From positions 1 through 43,577 of the forward strand of contig JAVHLY010000025.1 of assembly GCA_031081585.1 (NCBI GenBank): 43,577 nt of DNA. Reading direction: 5' to 3'. How positions within the stretch are numbered: the first letter of the stretch is position 1; each line of letters starts with the position of its first letter. A program made the position numbers and the translations under genes. The notes below the pieces were generated by a model. The model was given only the letters and a program-made list of their open reading frames with translations, searched no databases and had not been told where the DNA came from. The stretch comes from Armatimonadota bacterium. GTDB taxonomy: Bacteria > Sysuimicrobiota > Sysuimicrobiia > Sysuimicrobiales > Humicultoraceae. Shown here one piece after another: positions 23,728 to 30,849 of this stretch.

Positions 23728-24186
23728 ATGCGCGTTCTCGCGGCCGCGGTCGCTCTGGTCATCGCCCTCGCCCCCACCCCGGCCCTGGCCGGTCCGAAGG
23801 GACCCAAGGTCAAGGTGAAGACCTATGTGGCGGGGGAGGCGTTCTGCCCTACCGCGGCGCTGGTGTACGGCACCATCGTCATCAGCCCGGGGACGTGCTA
23901 CACGCTCTTCCTCGTCGGTGAGAGGGGTGGCACCTTCCTGGCCTTCGCACCGGCCGGCGTGAAGATTCCCCCCGGGCAACTCGTCCGGCTGACAACCCCG
24001 GCAGGGGCCAAGCTGCGCGGGCGGTTCCTGTACCTGGTGCCGGTATCCGCCCCGGTCGCCCTCGTGGCCGTGGGCACCGCGACGCTCGTCGCCGTGCGGG
24101 CCGAGGACCTGGGCTCGCGCCTGACCCTGACTCTGGTCGGCGTGGCCGCGCCCAACGTGGTGGTGAGCTTTTCGGTCCGCCTCTGA
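23728..24186 (+). CDS. Small secreted protein of unknown function, 152 aa
   Basis: ATG 23728 follows GATGGAGGTGG. A standard signal peptide (MRVLAAAVALVIALAPTPALA) is followed by a basic GPKGPKVKVK segment and a beta-rich mature domain containing two Cys (AFCPTAAL and SPGTCYTL, about 20 residues apart) that could form a disulfide. The remainder is hydrophobic strands (FLYLVPVSAPVALVAVGTATLVAV) ending in VVVSFSVRL. I recognise no family. It is convergent with the esterase gene and has its own promoter region, so it is probably transcribed alone. Confidence 0.6.
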   Translation: MRVLAAAVALVIALAPTPALAGPKGPKVKVKTYVAGEAFCPTAALVYGTIVISPGTCYTLFLVGERGGTFLAFAPAGVKIPPGQLVRLTTPAGAKLRGRFLYLVPVSAPVALVAVGTATLVAVRAEDLGSRLTLTLVGVAAPNVVVSFSVRL

Positions 24187-24225
24187 ACGCCCGGGCACCA
24201 GCGCGCCGGGCCGCCGCAACGTCGG

Positions 24226-25110
24226 CTAGGGCCCCAGCGTGGCGCGGAGCCAGTCCACGAGTGCCCGCTGCCAGGCCTCCGTCACCGGGCCCAGGCTGAA
24301 CCAGTTCGTCCCGTGCGTCCCGCCCTCGACCGTCACCAGCCGGTTGGGGACGCCCGCGCGGGTGAGGGCGTCGTGGAGCGCCACGCTCTGCCGGTAGGGG
24401 ACGAGCGGGTCGAGCGTGCCGTGCAGGGTCACGGTCGGGGGATCGTCCGGAGACACGTGGACGATCGGTGAGGCCTCCGCCCGCGCGGCCAGGTCGGCCG
24501 GCGGCGGGAGCAGGAGCGAGGCGATCGGCTGCGGCAGGCTGCGCAGGTCGGTGGGCCCGAAGACGTTCACCACGGTCTGCGGCCGGCAGGGCTGCCGCAG
24601 CACAAGGTCGAGGCCGTCCCGCCCCGGGCAGGGCGTATAGGCCAGCAGCGTGGCGATGTGCCCGCCGGCGGAGGCGCCCGCCACCGCCACCCGCTCGGCG
24701 TCGACGCGCAGGGCGGTCGCCTGCGCGCGCACCCAGCGCACGGCCAGGCGCGCATCCTCCACCTGGGCGGGGTGGCGGTGCTGCGGCGCCAGCCGGTAGT
24801 TGATGGAGAGCACGCTGTACCCGGCCGCAGCCAGCGCCGGGAGCAGCAGCTGCAGACCGCCCGACGCCTTGTCCCCCGCGACCCACCCGCCGCCGTGGAC
24901 GAAGACCACCACCGGGTGCGGCCCGGCCCCCCGCTGCAGGTAGGCGTCGAGCCGGTGGGCCGGGTCGGGCCCGTAGGGCAGGTCGCGTTCCACCTGGAGG
25001 TCCGGCCCAGGCGGCCGCGCGGGTGACGGGGCCGGCGCGGGGTGGACCGGGCCCGCCGCCAGCAGGGCTAGCAGGATGAGGATGGCAGTGAGCAGCCACA
25101 TCGCCTTCAC
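24226..25110 (-). CDS. Secreted alpha/beta-hydrolase (carboxylesterase, BD-FAE/HSL type), 294 aa
   Basis: A signal peptide (WLLTAILILLALLAAGPVHPA) precedes an alpha/beta-hydrolase fold. The oxyanion motif HGGGW (about 71-75), nucleophile elbow GASAGGH, acid residue in LHGTLDPLVPY and catalytic His in EGGTHGTNWF are all present, as is the SINYRLAPQHRHPAQVEDARLAVRWV stretch typical of hormone-sensitive-lipase-like esterases. It should hydrolyse short-chain esters outside the membrane; the substrate is unknown. It begins 44 bases after the ABC-2 permease and may share its transcript. ATG 25101 is an alternative start. Confidence 0.85.
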   Translation of the reverse strand: MKAMWLLTAILILLALLAAGPVHPAPAPSPARPPGPDLQVERDLPYGPDPAHRLDAYLQRGAGPHPVVVFVHGGGWVAGDKASGGLQLLLPALAAAGYSVLSINYRLAPQHRHPAQVEDARLAVRWVRAQATALRVDAERVAVAGASAGGHIATLLAYTPCPGRDGLDLVLRQPCRPQTVVNVFGPTDLRSLPQPIASLLLPPPADLAARAEASPIVHVSPDDPPTVTLHGTLDPLVPYRQSVALHDALTRAGVPNRLVTVEGGTHGTNWFSLGPVTEAWQRALVDWLRATLGP

Positions 25111-25153
25111 TGGTACAGACGCTCCAACCCCCGGCCGCGTTCATTGGACCGGG

Positions 25154-25942
25154 TCAGTCGTGCGCCTTCAGCAGGGAGCCCTGCCGCAACGCCGACTGGA
25201 ACATCAGCCCGAAGAAGGCGAAAGCCAGGGCCAGGTAGAGCAGGTCCAACCCGAACGCCCAGACGACGTGGTGTGTGGGGAGCTGGCCGCTGCGCAGCAC
25301 CGCCCGCATCCCCTCGAAGACGTGGGGGAGCGGCAGGGCCCAGAGCACCCGCTGCAGCCAGGGGGCGTAGACGCTCATCGGGAAGAAGACCGCCCCGAAG
25401 GGCTGGAAGAGGAAGGCGAGACTCCAGGCCAGGGTCTCCGCCGCCAGCCCGTAGCGCAGCAGGATCCCCATCACCAGCGTGCCCACCGCCCAGGCGAACA
25501 GGACCACGGCCACGACGAGCGGCACCAGCGGGAACCCCAGCGTGAAGAGGTTGAAGCGGTACAGCACCCAGGCCACCGCCACCATGAGGGAGGCGCTGAC
25601 GGCGATCTTCACCAGCCCGAAGAGCATCAGCGCCACCAGGAACTCGCTCAGGCTCAGCGGGCTGGTGAAGAGGTTGAGCAGGTTGCGGCTCCACATCTCG
25701 GTGAGGAAGGAGACGGTGATCCCCATCTGCACCCGGAAGAAGACGTCCCACAGGATGAGCGCCCCGAGCAGCAGCCCGACGATGAACGGCACCGGCGCCC
25801 GCTGCGTCAGGTAGGTGGAGAGGAAGCCGAAGACCAGGACGTCCACCAGCGGCCAGTAGAACAGCTCGGTCAGGGACTGCCAGTTCCGCCGCCAGACGAA
25901 GAGGTGGCGCAGCAGCAGGGCGCCGATGCGCCGCGCGCTCAC
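25154..25942 (-). CDS. ABC-2 type transporter permease, 262 aa
   Basis: Six hydrophobic helices with the ABC-2 pattern: an N-terminal amphipathic stretch (LLLRHLFVWRRNWQSLTELFYWPLVDVLVFGF), then MWSRNLLNLFTSPLSLSEFLVALM in the second cytoplasmic loop, and LFQPFGAVFFPMSVYAPWLQRVLWALPLPHVFEGMRAVL near the C-terminus, the motif shared by daunorubicin- and lipo-oligosaccharide-type exporters. It starts with GTG overlapping the stop of the ATPase gene by 4 bases, so the two subunits are translated together. The exported substrate is unknown. Confidence 0.9.
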   Translation of the reverse strand: MSARRIGALLLRHLFVWRRNWQSLTELFYWPLVDVLVFGFLSTYLTQRAPVPFIVGLLLGALILWDVFFRVQMGITVSFLTEMWSRNLLNLFTSPLSLSEFLVALMLFGLVKIAVSASLMVAVAWVLYRFNLFTLGFPLVPLVVAVVLFAWAVGTLVMGILLRYGLAAETLAWSLAFLFQPFGAVFFPMSVYAPWLQRVLWALPLPHVFEGMRAVLRSGQLPTHHVVWAFGLDLLYLALAFAFFGLMFQSALRQGSLLKAHD

Positions 25943-26706
25943 GACGCGGTCCTCCGCACCGCGTCCGCCGCACCGGCCGGCTCGCCGGAGCGGGCCAGCG
26001 CCAGGAAGAACTCCTCCAGCGTGGCGTGGCGGGTGGCGCGCAGGACCTCGGCCGGCGGCCCGTCGGCGATGATGCGCCCCCGGTGCAGGAAGACGATGCG
26101 GGTGCTCAGGCGCTCGACCTCGCCCATGTTGTGCGAGGTGTAGAAGACGGTGAGCTCCCGTTCCCGCTGCAGCGTCCGCAGGTGGGTCCGCACCGTGTCC
26201 GCCGCCTCGGGGTCCAGCGAGGCGGTGGGTTCGTCCAGGAAGAGCACCTCGGGGTCGTTCAGGAAAGCCTTCACCAGGTTCACCCGGGCGGCCTCCCCCG
26301 AGGAGAGGGCCCGCACCGGCCGGTGGAGCAGATGGGCGACGCCGAACCGCTCCGCCAGCGTGTGGATGCGCGCCCGCGGCTGCGGGACCAGGTAGAGGTG
26401 GGCGAAGACGAGCAGGTTCTCCCAGGCGGAGAGCGCGTGGGGCATGGTCACGTAGGGGGAGGAGAAGTTCACCCGCATGAGGATGGCCTGCCGCTCCCGC
26501 GGCATCGGCCGCCCCAGGATGCGCACCGTCCCCGCCGTCGGCGCCACGATCCCGAGCAGCATGCCGATGGTCGTCGTCTTGCCGGCCCCGTTGGGTCCCA
26601 GGAACCCCAGGAACTCCCCCCGCCGGACCCGCAGCGAGATCCCGTCCACGGCCACCTGGCCGTTGAAGCGCTTCGTCAGATTTGCCACCTCGATCACCGT
26701 CTCCAT
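25939..26706 (-). CDS. ABC exporter ATP-binding protein, 255 aa
   Basis: ATG 26706 follows AGAAGGAGGCGG. Walker A GPNGAGKTTT, Q-loop, signature LSSGEAARVNLVKAFLNDPEVLFLDEPTASLDPE with Walker B, D-loop and switch His (YTSHNMGEVERLS) are complete, so it should be an active ATPase. The signature is LSSGE rather than LSGGQ, common in ABC-2 exporters. It is the first gene of a two-gene exporter operon controlled by the inverted-repeat element 28 bases upstream. Confidence 0.9.
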   Translation of the reverse strand: METVIEVANLTKRFNGQVAVDGISLRVRRGEFLGFLGPNGAGKTTTIGMLLGIVAPTAGTVRILGRPMPRERQAILMRVNFSSPYVTMPHALSAWENLLVFAHLYLVPQPRARIHTLAERFGVAHLLHRPVRALSSGEAARVNLVKAFLNDPEVLFLDEPTASLDPEAADTVRTHLRTLQRERELTVFYTSHNMGEVERLSTRIVFLHRGRIIADGPPAEVLRATRHATLEEFFLALARSGEPAGAADAVRRTAS

Positions 26707-26734
26707 GGGTGGGGTCCGCCTCCTTCTGTACTGA

Positions 26735-26758
26735 ATGACAACGACATATCTTCGTTGT
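26735..26758 (-). promoter_or_regulatory. 24-bp inverted-repeat element upstream of the ABC-2 exporter
   Basis: On the minus strand ACAACGA and TCGTTGT form a perfect 7-bp inverted repeat around AGATATG, followed by CAT. The element matches 22 of 24 bases with that at 10062-10085, in the same orientation relative to its gene. It ends 28 bases before ATG 26706, a good place for a repressor or activator site. Confidence 0.6.
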
Positions 26759-27037
26759 GACTCTCCCCGCGCGGCGCTCCCCGACCTATGGGCGCACACG
26801 GGTGCAGGACCGGAGCCCGACGGCAGGCACGGGCCGCGGTCGGCTCGACCGGCGCCAGCATCCACTGTGGCAGGTTGAAGACGGAGTTCCCGACCCCGAG
26901 CGGGGTCGGAGCGGAAGGAGAGAACGCCGGCTAGGTTGTCAGCCCTGGCGGTCGCGTCCGGTCATGAGAGACCACCTCCGCAGCTGGACATGGGAGGACG
27001 CGAGGCGACTATACGAGAGGCCGGGTGGAGACGCAAG

Positions 27038-27060
27038 GGCCAGGCGCCCAACGCCTGGCC
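27038..27060 (-). terminator. Hairpin terminator after the aldehyde dehydrogenase-cupin pair
   Basis: GGCCAGGCG at 27038-27046 pairs perfectly with CGCCTGGCC at 27052-27060 around a 5-nt loop, starting 14 bases after the cupin stop. The T-tract is poor, as usual in such GC-rich DNA. Confidence 0.5.
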
Positions 27061-27074
27061 CCCCCTCCCCGGCC

Positions 27075-27512
27075 TCAGCGCTCCCGGTAGCGCGGCGCGT
27101 ATTCGGGAGGGGCGTAGACGTTGAGGGAGGTCATCGGCTCCGTGCCGGTGTTGCGAATCTGGTGGACCGCGCCCGCCGGGATGACGGCCAGGCTCCCCGT
27201 CGGCAGCCGGTAGGTGCGGCCCGCCACCTCCGCCTTGCCGGTGCCGCTGAGGACGTAGATGAGCTGATCCGCATCGACGTGCGCAGACGGCTCTCCCGAG
27301 GTCTGGCCCGGTGCCAGGCTCATGAAGGCGACCTGCAGCCGCCCGCCCGTCTCGAGCACCTCGAAGAGGTCACGGGTGGCGCGGCGAGCCCGGCTCAGCA
27401 CGTCGATGACCCGTACCCCGCCCCGGCGCCCGCGGATGGCACGCCGCCGGCTGGCAGACCGCCCCGGGTGGGTGGGCCGGCGGGTCGGGGCGTTGTGGCG
27501 CCGCTCAGGCAC
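27075..27512 (-). CDS. Cupin-domain protein, 145 aa
   Basis: A single cupin_2 barrel: HVDADQLIYVLSGTGKAEVAGRTYRLPTGSLAVIPAGAVHQIRNTG carries motif 1 (His then Asp/Gln in place of the usual His-Glu pair) and motif 2 with the final His. The N-terminal 35 residues are Arg-rich and low in complexity, so the true start may be internal. Small cupins act as metal-dependent isomerases or dioxygenases, or bind ligands; here the altered first motif makes the metal set uncertain. The GTG start overlaps the end of the aldehyde dehydrogenase gene by 8 bases, implying coupled expression. Confidence 0.75.
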   Translation of the reverse strand: MPERRHNAPTRRPTHPGRSASRRRAIRGRRGGVRVIDVLSRARRATRDLFEVLETGGRLQVAFMSLAPGQTSGEPSAHVDADQLIYVLSGTGKAEVAGRTYRLPTGSLAVIPAGAVHQIRNTGTEPMTSLNVYAPPEYAPRYRER

Positions 27513-28977
27513 GGCCGATGTACTTGCGAATGGACTTCGTCTCCAGGTACTCCGCCAGCCCCTCCGCGCCCAGCTCCCGCCCGACCCCGCTGTCCTTCAC
27601 CCCGCCGAAGGGCGTCTCCGGGACGCTCAGCGGCTTGTAGTTCACCCAGACGATCCCCGACTCGATGCCGGCGATGAACCGCTCGATGGTCCGGTCGCTC
27701 TCCGACCAGAGCCCCGCGCCCAGGCCGTAGGCGGTCTCGTTGGCGCGGGCGATCCCCTCCTCCAGGTCGCGCACCGCCATCACCGGGAGCACGGGACCGA
27801 AGCACTCCTCCCGCCAGATGGCCGCATCGGGGGGGACGTTCACCAGCACGGTGGGCGCGAAGAAGTACCCGCGCGCATACGCCCCCTCGGTCAGGCGCCG
27901 GCCGCCCACCACGGCCTCCGCCCCACGCGCGAGCGCGTCGGCAAGCAGCCGCTCCACGTCCTCGCGCTGCTGCTCGTTGTTGAGTGGGCCCATGTCGGTC
28001 TCGGGCAGCAGCCCGTCCCCCACGCGCAGCGCCCGCGTCGCGGCCGTCAGCAGGTCCATGAAGCGCTCGAAGACCGAGGCTACCACGTAGACCCGCTTCA
28101 CCGAGGTGCAGGACTGCCCGGCGTTGCGGAAGCGTCCCGAGCGGACGATGGTCTCTGCGGCCAGTGCCAGGTCGGCGTCCTCGGCCACCACCGTCGGGTC
28201 GCTGCCGCCCAGCTCCAGGGTCACGTGCTTGAGCAGGGGCGTCGCCGTGGCCGCCACCTGCCGCCCCACCTCGGTGGAACCGGTGAAGGCGATGCGCTTC
28301 ACCTCGGGGGCGCGCAGGATCTCGTCGCCCACGGTGGCTGCCGGCCCGGTGACGATGCTGGCGATCCCCGGCGGGACCCCCGCCTCCTGGAGGAGCTGCG
28401 TGAGCAGGATGTCGGTGATCGGGGTGGTGCTGGCCGGCTTGATCAGCACCGCGTTCCCGGCGATGAGCGCGGGAGCGACCTTCCAAGCGTAGAGGGAGAC
28501 GGGGAAGTTGAAGGGAAGGATGGCCGCGCACAGCCCTACCGGCTGCTTGCGGGTCTCCACCTTGATGACGCTGTCCCCGTCCCGGACGTACTTCACCTCG
28601 CCGGCGATCTTCCCGGCGTAGCCCGCATAGTAGTCGAAGGTGTTGATCAGGCTGTCCAGCTCGGCCACCGACTCGCGGTAGACTTTCCCCTGCTCCCGGG
28701 TGAGCGTGCGCGCCAGCTCGTCCTTGTGCGCCTCCACCAGGGCCACGTAGCGCTGCAGGACCCGGCCGCGCTGGCGGGACTCGTGAAGGCGCGGCCACCA
28801 GGAGGTGCGCAGCGCCTCCACGGCGGCCTCCACGGCCGCCCGGACATCCTCGCGCCCGCCGCGGGGGACGAGGCCGACCACTTCGTCGATGCGGGCCGGG
28901 TTGCGCACCTCCATCACCTCGCCGCTCTGCCCGTCGACCGACCGTCCGCCGATGATCATGGAGAACCGCTCCGGCAT
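27505..28977 (-). CDS. NAD(P)-dependent aldehyde dehydrogenase, 490 aa
   Basis: The family is certain: PFNFP at 155-159, the cofactor loop GSTEVG at 233-238, general base Glu255 in LELGGSDP, catalytic Cys290 in GQSCTS, and ECFGPVLPV, all in place and of normal length. The closest subgroup by motif is the succinate-semialdehyde/lactaldehyde/betaine-aldehyde type; the natural aldehyde cannot be fixed. ATG 28977 follows GAGGAGGCGG and matches the family start, whereas the same frame stays open far upstream. An extended -10 lies about 45 bases ahead. It is translationally linked to the cupin gene. Confidence 0.9.
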   Translation of the reverse strand: MPERFSMIIGGRSVDGQSGEVMEVRNPARIDEVVGLVPRGGREDVRAAVEAAVEALRTSWWPRLHESRQRGRVLQRYVALVEAHKDELARTLTREQGKVYRESVAELDSLINTFDYYAGYAGKIAGEVKYVRDGDSVIKVETRKQPVGLCAAILPFNFPVSLYAWKVAPALIAGNAVLIKPASTTPITDILLTQLLQEAGVPPGIASIVTGPAATVGDEILRAPEVKRIAFTGSTEVGRQVAATATPLLKHVTLELGGSDPTVVAEDADLALAAETIVRSGRFRNAGQSCTSVKRVYVVASVFERFMDLLTAATRALRVGDGLLPETDMGPLNNEQQREDVERLLADALARGAEAVVGGRRLTEGAYARGYFFAPTVLVNVPPDAAIWREECFGPVLPVMAVRDLEEGIARANETAYGLGAGLWSESDRTIERFIAGIESGIVWVNYKPLSVPETPFGGVKDSGVGRELGAEGLAEYLETKSIRKYIGRA

Positions 28978-29019
28978 CCTGATCCGCCTCCTCGAGGCCG
29001 CCTGGCTGCGGCGGGAGAG

Positions 29020-29028
29020 ATTATCCCA
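29020..29028 (-). promoter_or_regulatory. Extended -10 promoter of the aldehyde dehydrogenase gene
   Basis: The minus strand reads TGGGATAAT, an extended -10 (TG-n-GATAAT), about 43 bases before ATG 28977. The -35 region has no good match, which an extended -10 can tolerate. Confidence 0.4.
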
Positions 29029-29098
29029 CGCCCGGCCCCTGAACGACAGCACGGCCCTACCCGGGAGCGTGCAGGGCCGCGGCTGGCGGCGGGCGGGC

Positions 29099-30436
29099 TC
29101 AGGGAAGGCTGCGCGGGCGGAAAGCTCGGTGGAGGTAGCGGGCCGCCTCGTCGTGCCGACCCGCGGCCTGCAACACCTGCGAGAGGTGGCGCGCCGCCTC
29201 GGCGGCATCCTCGGCCAGCCCCAGCCGTTCGAACGTGGCCAGCGCCTCGCGCAGGTGGCGCAGCGCGGGCGCGCGCCGCCCCTGCGCCGCCTCGACCCGG
29301 CCGAGCGCCGCCCGGGCCCGCGCCTCCTGCTGCGGGTCCTCCGCGCGGCGCGCTTCCGCCAGGGCCTCGCGCGCGGTCTGCTCCGCCGAGCCCAGGTCGC
29401 CGCGGGCCAGGTGCACCTGGGCCAGGGTCTCCAGCGCGCTGCTGAGCTGCCGGAGATTGCCCAGCTGCTGGCGCAACCGCACCACCTGGCGGCCGCTGGC
29501 CAGCGCCTCGTCGAGCCGCCCCTGCTCCAGGTAGAGCGTGGTGAGGGTGAGCAGGCTGCTGGAGAGGTGGAGCCGGTCCTCGCTGGTCTGAAAGGCATCA
29601 CGGGACGCCTGCATCAGGCGCGTGGCCTCGGCCAGGTCGCCGGCCGCCCAGGCCAGGTAGCCCAGGCCGAGCAGCGCCTGTCCCTGCAACCCGACGAGCT
29701 TTAGCCGGCGGGCCAGCCGCAGCGCGTGCTCATAGGTGCGCCGGGCGAAGCGGGGGCGCCCCACTTTCACGGCCGCCGACCCCAGCCAGATCAACGCCTC
29801 GATGCCGCCCTCGCTGCGCAGCGCGTCGGCCTTCCGAAACAGCGCCACGGCCCGGGTGAGGTGGCCCGCAGCCTGGTCGAAGCGGCGGCGGATCAGGGCG
29901 ATGCGTCCCAGCAGGGCCAGCGCCCGCGCCTGCGGGGCCAGGGCCTGGGCCGTCTCGGCCTGCTGCACCACCTGCGTGAGCGCCCGCTCGGCCTCGTCCA
30001 GGCGCTCCTCGGCCAGCGCCGCCCGAGCCGTGATGACGGCCACGTCGAGCCGAACCGGGACCGGCAGGTCCGGTACCAGGCGGTCCACAGTCTCGAGCAG
30101 GGCCCGAGCCAGCTTCGGGTCGGCGTCGACCGCCGAACGGGCGAGGAGGGCCAGGCTGAGTGCGGTGTCCAGGCGCAGCGCCGGCCCGTCGAGCACCAGT
30201 CCCGCGACGGAGGTGCACAGGCGCCCGGCCAGGAGCAGCAACGTCTCCACCGACGGGTAGGAGCGTCCGGTCTCGAGCAGGCTGACGAAGCTCTTGGAGA
30301 GCTCTCCCTGCGCCAGGCCCGCCTGCGTCAGGCCGGCGTGGCCGCGGGCGCGCTCCAGGCGCTCGCCGAAGGCCAGGAGCCACGCCGGGGCCGAAGATGG
30401 AGCCGGTTCGGTGGAAGTCTTCTGCTGCTTGACCAT
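29099..30436 (-). CDS. XRE helix-turn-helix/TPR regulator, 445 aa
   Basis: Residues about 24-75 are an XRE-type HTH (FGERLERARGHAGLTQAGLAQGELSKSFVSLLETGRSYPSVETLLLLAGRL). The rest is a superhelix of TPR-like repeats, including QGQALLGLGYLAWAAGDLAEATRLM, SSSLLTLTTLYLEQGRLDEALASGRQVV and LETLAQVHLARGDLGSAEQTAREAL. This HTH-plus-TPR architecture is that of the RRNPP peptide receptors (PlcR, NprR, Rgg, PrgX, ComR), though many HTH-TPR proteins are not peptide sensors. A gene for a secreted repeat peptide lies just upstream on the same strand, with a 30-bp tandem repeat in the 103-bp gap. A peptide-responsive regulator is therefore the leading inference. Confidence 0.8.
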   Translation of the reverse strand: MVKQQKTSTEPAPSSAPAWLLAFGERLERARGHAGLTQAGLAQGELSKSFVSLLETGRSYPSVETLLLLAGRLCTSVAGLVLDGPALRLDTALSLALLARSAVDADPKLARALLETVDRLVPDLPVPVRLDVAVITARAALAEERLDEAERALTQVVQQAETAQALAPQARALALLGRIALIRRRFDQAAGHLTRAVALFRKADALRSEGGIEALIWLGSAAVKVGRPRFARRTYEHALRLARRLKLVGLQGQALLGLGYLAWAAGDLAEATRLMQASRDAFQTSEDRLHLSSSLLTLTTLYLEQGRLDEALASGRQVVRLRQQLGNLRQLSSALETLAQVHLARGDLGSAEQTAREALAEARRAEDPQQEARARAALGRVEAAQGRRAPALRHLREALATFERLGLAEDAAEAARHLSQVLQAAGRHDEAARYLHRAFRPRSLP

Positions 30437-30450
30437 GACCCTACAGTGGT

Positions 30451-30510
30451 TCGCTGCACCGCTGGGGAACCCTGCCGGGCTCGCTGCACTGCTGGGAACT
30501 CTGGCGGATC
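30451..30510 (-). repeat. 30-bp tandem repeat upstream of the XRE-TPR regulator gene
   Basis: Two adjacent copies, 30451-30480 and 30481-30510, both start TCGCTGCAC and continue with near-identical GCTGGGGAAC/GCTGGGAACT blocks and C-T-G-n-CGG. On the minus strand the copy next to the gene contains GGTTC-N14-GAACC. They lie 14-74 bases before the regulator start and are non-coding, so they are good operator candidates. Confidence 0.5.
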
Positions 30511-30539
30511 GGGCGGGGCGGGTCCCCGCGCACGCCTGG

Positions 30540-30686
30540 CTAGTTCTCCCCCGGCAGTTCCGGGGCCTGGATGGCGTTCTCGCCCGGCAGTTCGGGCGCA
30601 GCGGCCACCGGCGCGGCGGCCAGTGTCGTAACGGCGAAGAGCAGCGCGACAGCAACGGCAACGCACAGCCTGCGTAGATCGGCCAT
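30540..30686 (-). CDS. Secreted repeat peptide (candidate signalling propeptide), 48 aa
   Basis: ATG 30686 to TAG 30540-30542. Residues 1-29 form a textbook Sec signal peptide: MADLRR, a hydrophobic core (LCVAVAVALLFAVTTLAA) and an Ala-rich cleavage region, best cut after VAA at 29. The predicted mature peptide is APELPGENAIQAPELPGEN, two copies of the octapeptide APELPGEN joined by AIQ. The two 24-base copies differ at three third-codon positions and at no amino acid. The XRE-TPR regulator gene follows 103 bases downstream. It has a weak G-rich ribosome site. It could alternatively be a structural or antimicrobial peptide, but duplicated short C-terminal motifs are known in some Phr-like pheromone precursors. 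Confidence 0.6.
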   Translation of the reverse strand: MADLRRLCVAVAVALLFAVTTLAAAPVAAAPELPGENAIQAPELPGEN

Positions 30687-30849
30687 GGATCGTTCCCCCC
30701 CGATTGGCAGAATTGGGACCCGCCCCGGGAGGGCGCTTCCACGACCGAGTGGCCGCTTCCTTTAATTGCTTAGTGATGATGGCTTTTTGAGAGCTCGCGG
30801 CCTCCGCGCCCAGGGGGGGCCGCGGGCGCCGCGCGCCGCGCGGCCTGGG

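Larger units (their letters stand above)
26707..27074. other. 368-bp intergenic region
   Basis: It holds the ribosome site and operator-like inverted repeat of the exporter operon at its left end and a strong hairpin behind the cupin gene at its right end. The middle (about 26760-27030) encodes no protein I can support on either strand. Confidence 0.6.

Noticed and set aside
26757-27677. 306-codon plus-strand open frame over the intergenic region and cupin gene
   Set aside because: Low-complexity Arg/Pro product, antisense to a recognisable cupin and aldehyde dehydrogenase.
27505-29601. Aldehyde dehydrogenase beginning far upstream at 29601
   Set aside because: The extra residues overlap the XRE-TPR gene antisense-free frame and carry no domain; ATG 28977 has a ribosome site and matches the family start.
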